7,673 nucleotides of DNA, from the NCBI GenBank assembly GCA_030039825.1, contig JASHUV010000011.1:1-7673 (forward strand). The letters run 5' to 3'. Both the position numbers and the translations under genes were made by a program. This DNA comes from Thermoplasmata archaeon (GTDB lineage Archaea; Thermoplasmatota; Thermoplasmata; Lutacidiplasmatales; UBA184). The notes below the pieces were generated by a model, which had not been told where the DNA came from, searched no databases, and saw only the letters and a program-made list of their open reading frames with translations. Below are positions 6,970 to 7,673 of this stretch, piece after piece. Position 1 is the stretch's first letter. Every line of letters starts with the position of its first letter.

Positions 6970-6990
6970 CGTGGGAGGACGGGCGGCGGT

Positions 6991-7653
6991 CTACCGCCAG
7001 ATCCCGTGGGGCGGCGGGGATCGCGACTCCGGTCCGACGCGGGAGGTGCGGTCGACGTCGACGACCTGGCCGATCGCCCGGGCGACGTGGCAGTCCGGCC
7101 CGAGGTGGATCGCGTCGGCCTTGAGCACCTCGACCGAGACGCCCTCCAGGTGGACCTCCTTCGCCTCGATCCGAAGCACGGTGAGCGTCGGTCGCTCGGG
7201 GAGGAGACCGGGGATCTTGAACGGCGGCGCGGAGGGGCGCGTGATCGCGATCTGGGCCGCCTCGATCACCTCGGCGCGCGAGTCCCGGGTGATCTCGTAG
7301 GCGACGCGCTCCGCGGCAATCGGGCCGCCGGCGGAGAGGCCGCCACGGCCGAGCAGGGCGGCGAACGTCCCGCCCTTCGCGAGGTTCGCCTCGCCGGTGA
7401 GCCGCGCGACCCCGGCGACGCGGACCGCCCCGGCGCAGCGAATCGGACCGGTGACGGCGAGCGCCCCGGCGATCACGCCTTCGTCGAAGCGGGAGGATCC
7501 GTGGACCTCGAGGCTCCCCTCGATCTCGACCGGCCCCATCACCTCGAGGGCCCCATCGACCTTGACGGCACCCGCCGCGAGGCGGCCGCCGACGGAGAGG
7601 GACCCTCGGAAGCCGAGCGCGCCGACCTCGACCTCCCCCGCGACCTTCGCCAT
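6991..7653 (-). CDS. Bactofilin-like polymer-forming beta-helix protein
   Basis: A 220-residue protein whose first half is a Gly/Val hexad repeat. Glycines fall every six residues at 34, 40, 46, 52 and again at 63, 69, 75, 81, 87 (for example VDGALEVMGPVEIEG). This is the pattern of a bactofilin right-handed beta-helix, in which about three hexads make one turn. A linker with Pro (about 139-154) follows. A second beta-rich block at 155-205 ends in the bactofilin-like pattern IHLGPDCHVARAIGQVVDVD. The tail is Pro/Arg-rich and ends in HGIWR. There is no signal peptide or membrane span, so a cytosolic or membrane-associated scaffold is likely. The ATG at 7653 has GGAGG 8 bases upstream, which supports it. 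However, the frame stays open to the window edge (RWEVDG before the Met) and continues the repeat style, so the protein could start further upstream. The partner or function is unknown. Confidence 0.75.
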   Translation of the reverse strand: MAKVAGEVEVGALGFRGSLSVGGRLAAGAVKVDGALEVMGPVEIEGSLEVHGSSRFDEGVIAGALAVTGPIRCAGAVRVAGVARLTGEANLAKGGTFAALLGRGGLSAGGPIAAERVAYEITRDSRAEVIEAAQIAITRPSAPPFKIPGLLPERPTLTVLRIEAKEVHLEGVSVEVLKADAIHLGPDCHVARAIGQVVDVDRTSRVGPESRSPPPHGIWR

Positions 7654-7661
7654 GCCGTCGA

Positions 7662-7666
7662 CCTCC
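7662..7666 (-). promoter_or_regulatory. Shine-Dalgarno sequence for the bactofilin-like gene
   Basis: GGAGG (inside GGGAGGT on the minus strand) lies 8 bases before the ATG at 7653, close to the 7-base spacing seen before the GTG at 186. It favours 7653 as the true start, but could also simply encode Trp-Glu-Val if the gene begins upstream. Confidence 0.5.
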
Positions 7667-7673
7667 CAGCGCT

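Noticed and set aside
6961..6970. The AT island as a plus-strand promoter
   Set aside because: No plausible plus-strand gene follows; the frame at 6737-7300 is a shadow of the bactofilin-like gene.
1..7673. tRNA or rRNA genes, CRISPR arrays, insertion sequences, attachment sites
   Set aside because: No cloverleaf, evenly spaced direct repeats, transposase motifs or terminal repeats were seen, and nearly every base is in a convincing protein gene.

Overview
This window is very GC-rich (roughly 70% or more by eye) and almost entirely coding, with strong G/C preference at third codon positions. It most likely comes from an archaeon, and a high-GC member of the Thermoplasmatota is a plausible but unproven guess. 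The reasons are the isoleucyl-tRNA synthetase of the archaeal/eukaryotic (type 2) layout, which lacks a bacterial C-terminal zinc finger, and a TATA-like AT island set so that its transcript would be leaderless. Only two gaps lie between the main genes, of 28 and 51 bases.

Left part, plus strand (1-3964): a tightly packed operon of five genes. In order these are the 3' end of an unrecognised gene, a 171-residue single-span membrane protein, a MoxR-family AAA+ ATPase, a membrane-anchored DUF58/von Willebrand A-like protein, and a polytopic membrane protein. Three junctions overlap directly by 1 to 4 bases (GTGA, TGATG, ATGA). The 28-base gap before the DUF58 gene is bridged by an 11-codon reading frame that overlaps both neighbours. 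MoxR plus DUF58 is a well-known pairing thought to act as a chaperone-like system that remodels or assembles target proteins. Here membrane partners suggest it works at the inner face of the membrane. The target is not visible.

Middle (3961-6939, minus strand): ileS, convergent with the operon. The two genes overlap tail to tail by four bases (TTAG). The two stop codons sit in and next to the loop of a perfect 7-bp GC stem, a candidate two-way transcript end.

Right part (6940-7673, minus strand): a 51-base spacer holding the putative ileS promoter and a 12-bp palindrome, then a bactofilin-like beta-helix protein preceded by a good Shine-Dalgarno sequence. The bactofilin and ileS run in the same direction, but ileS appears to have its own promoter.

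The most interesting points are the hairpin centred on the overlapping stop codons, the mini-ORF relay (or homopolymer error) before DUF58, the MoxR-DUF58 operon with unrecognised membrane partners, and the bactofilin-like protein next to ileS.
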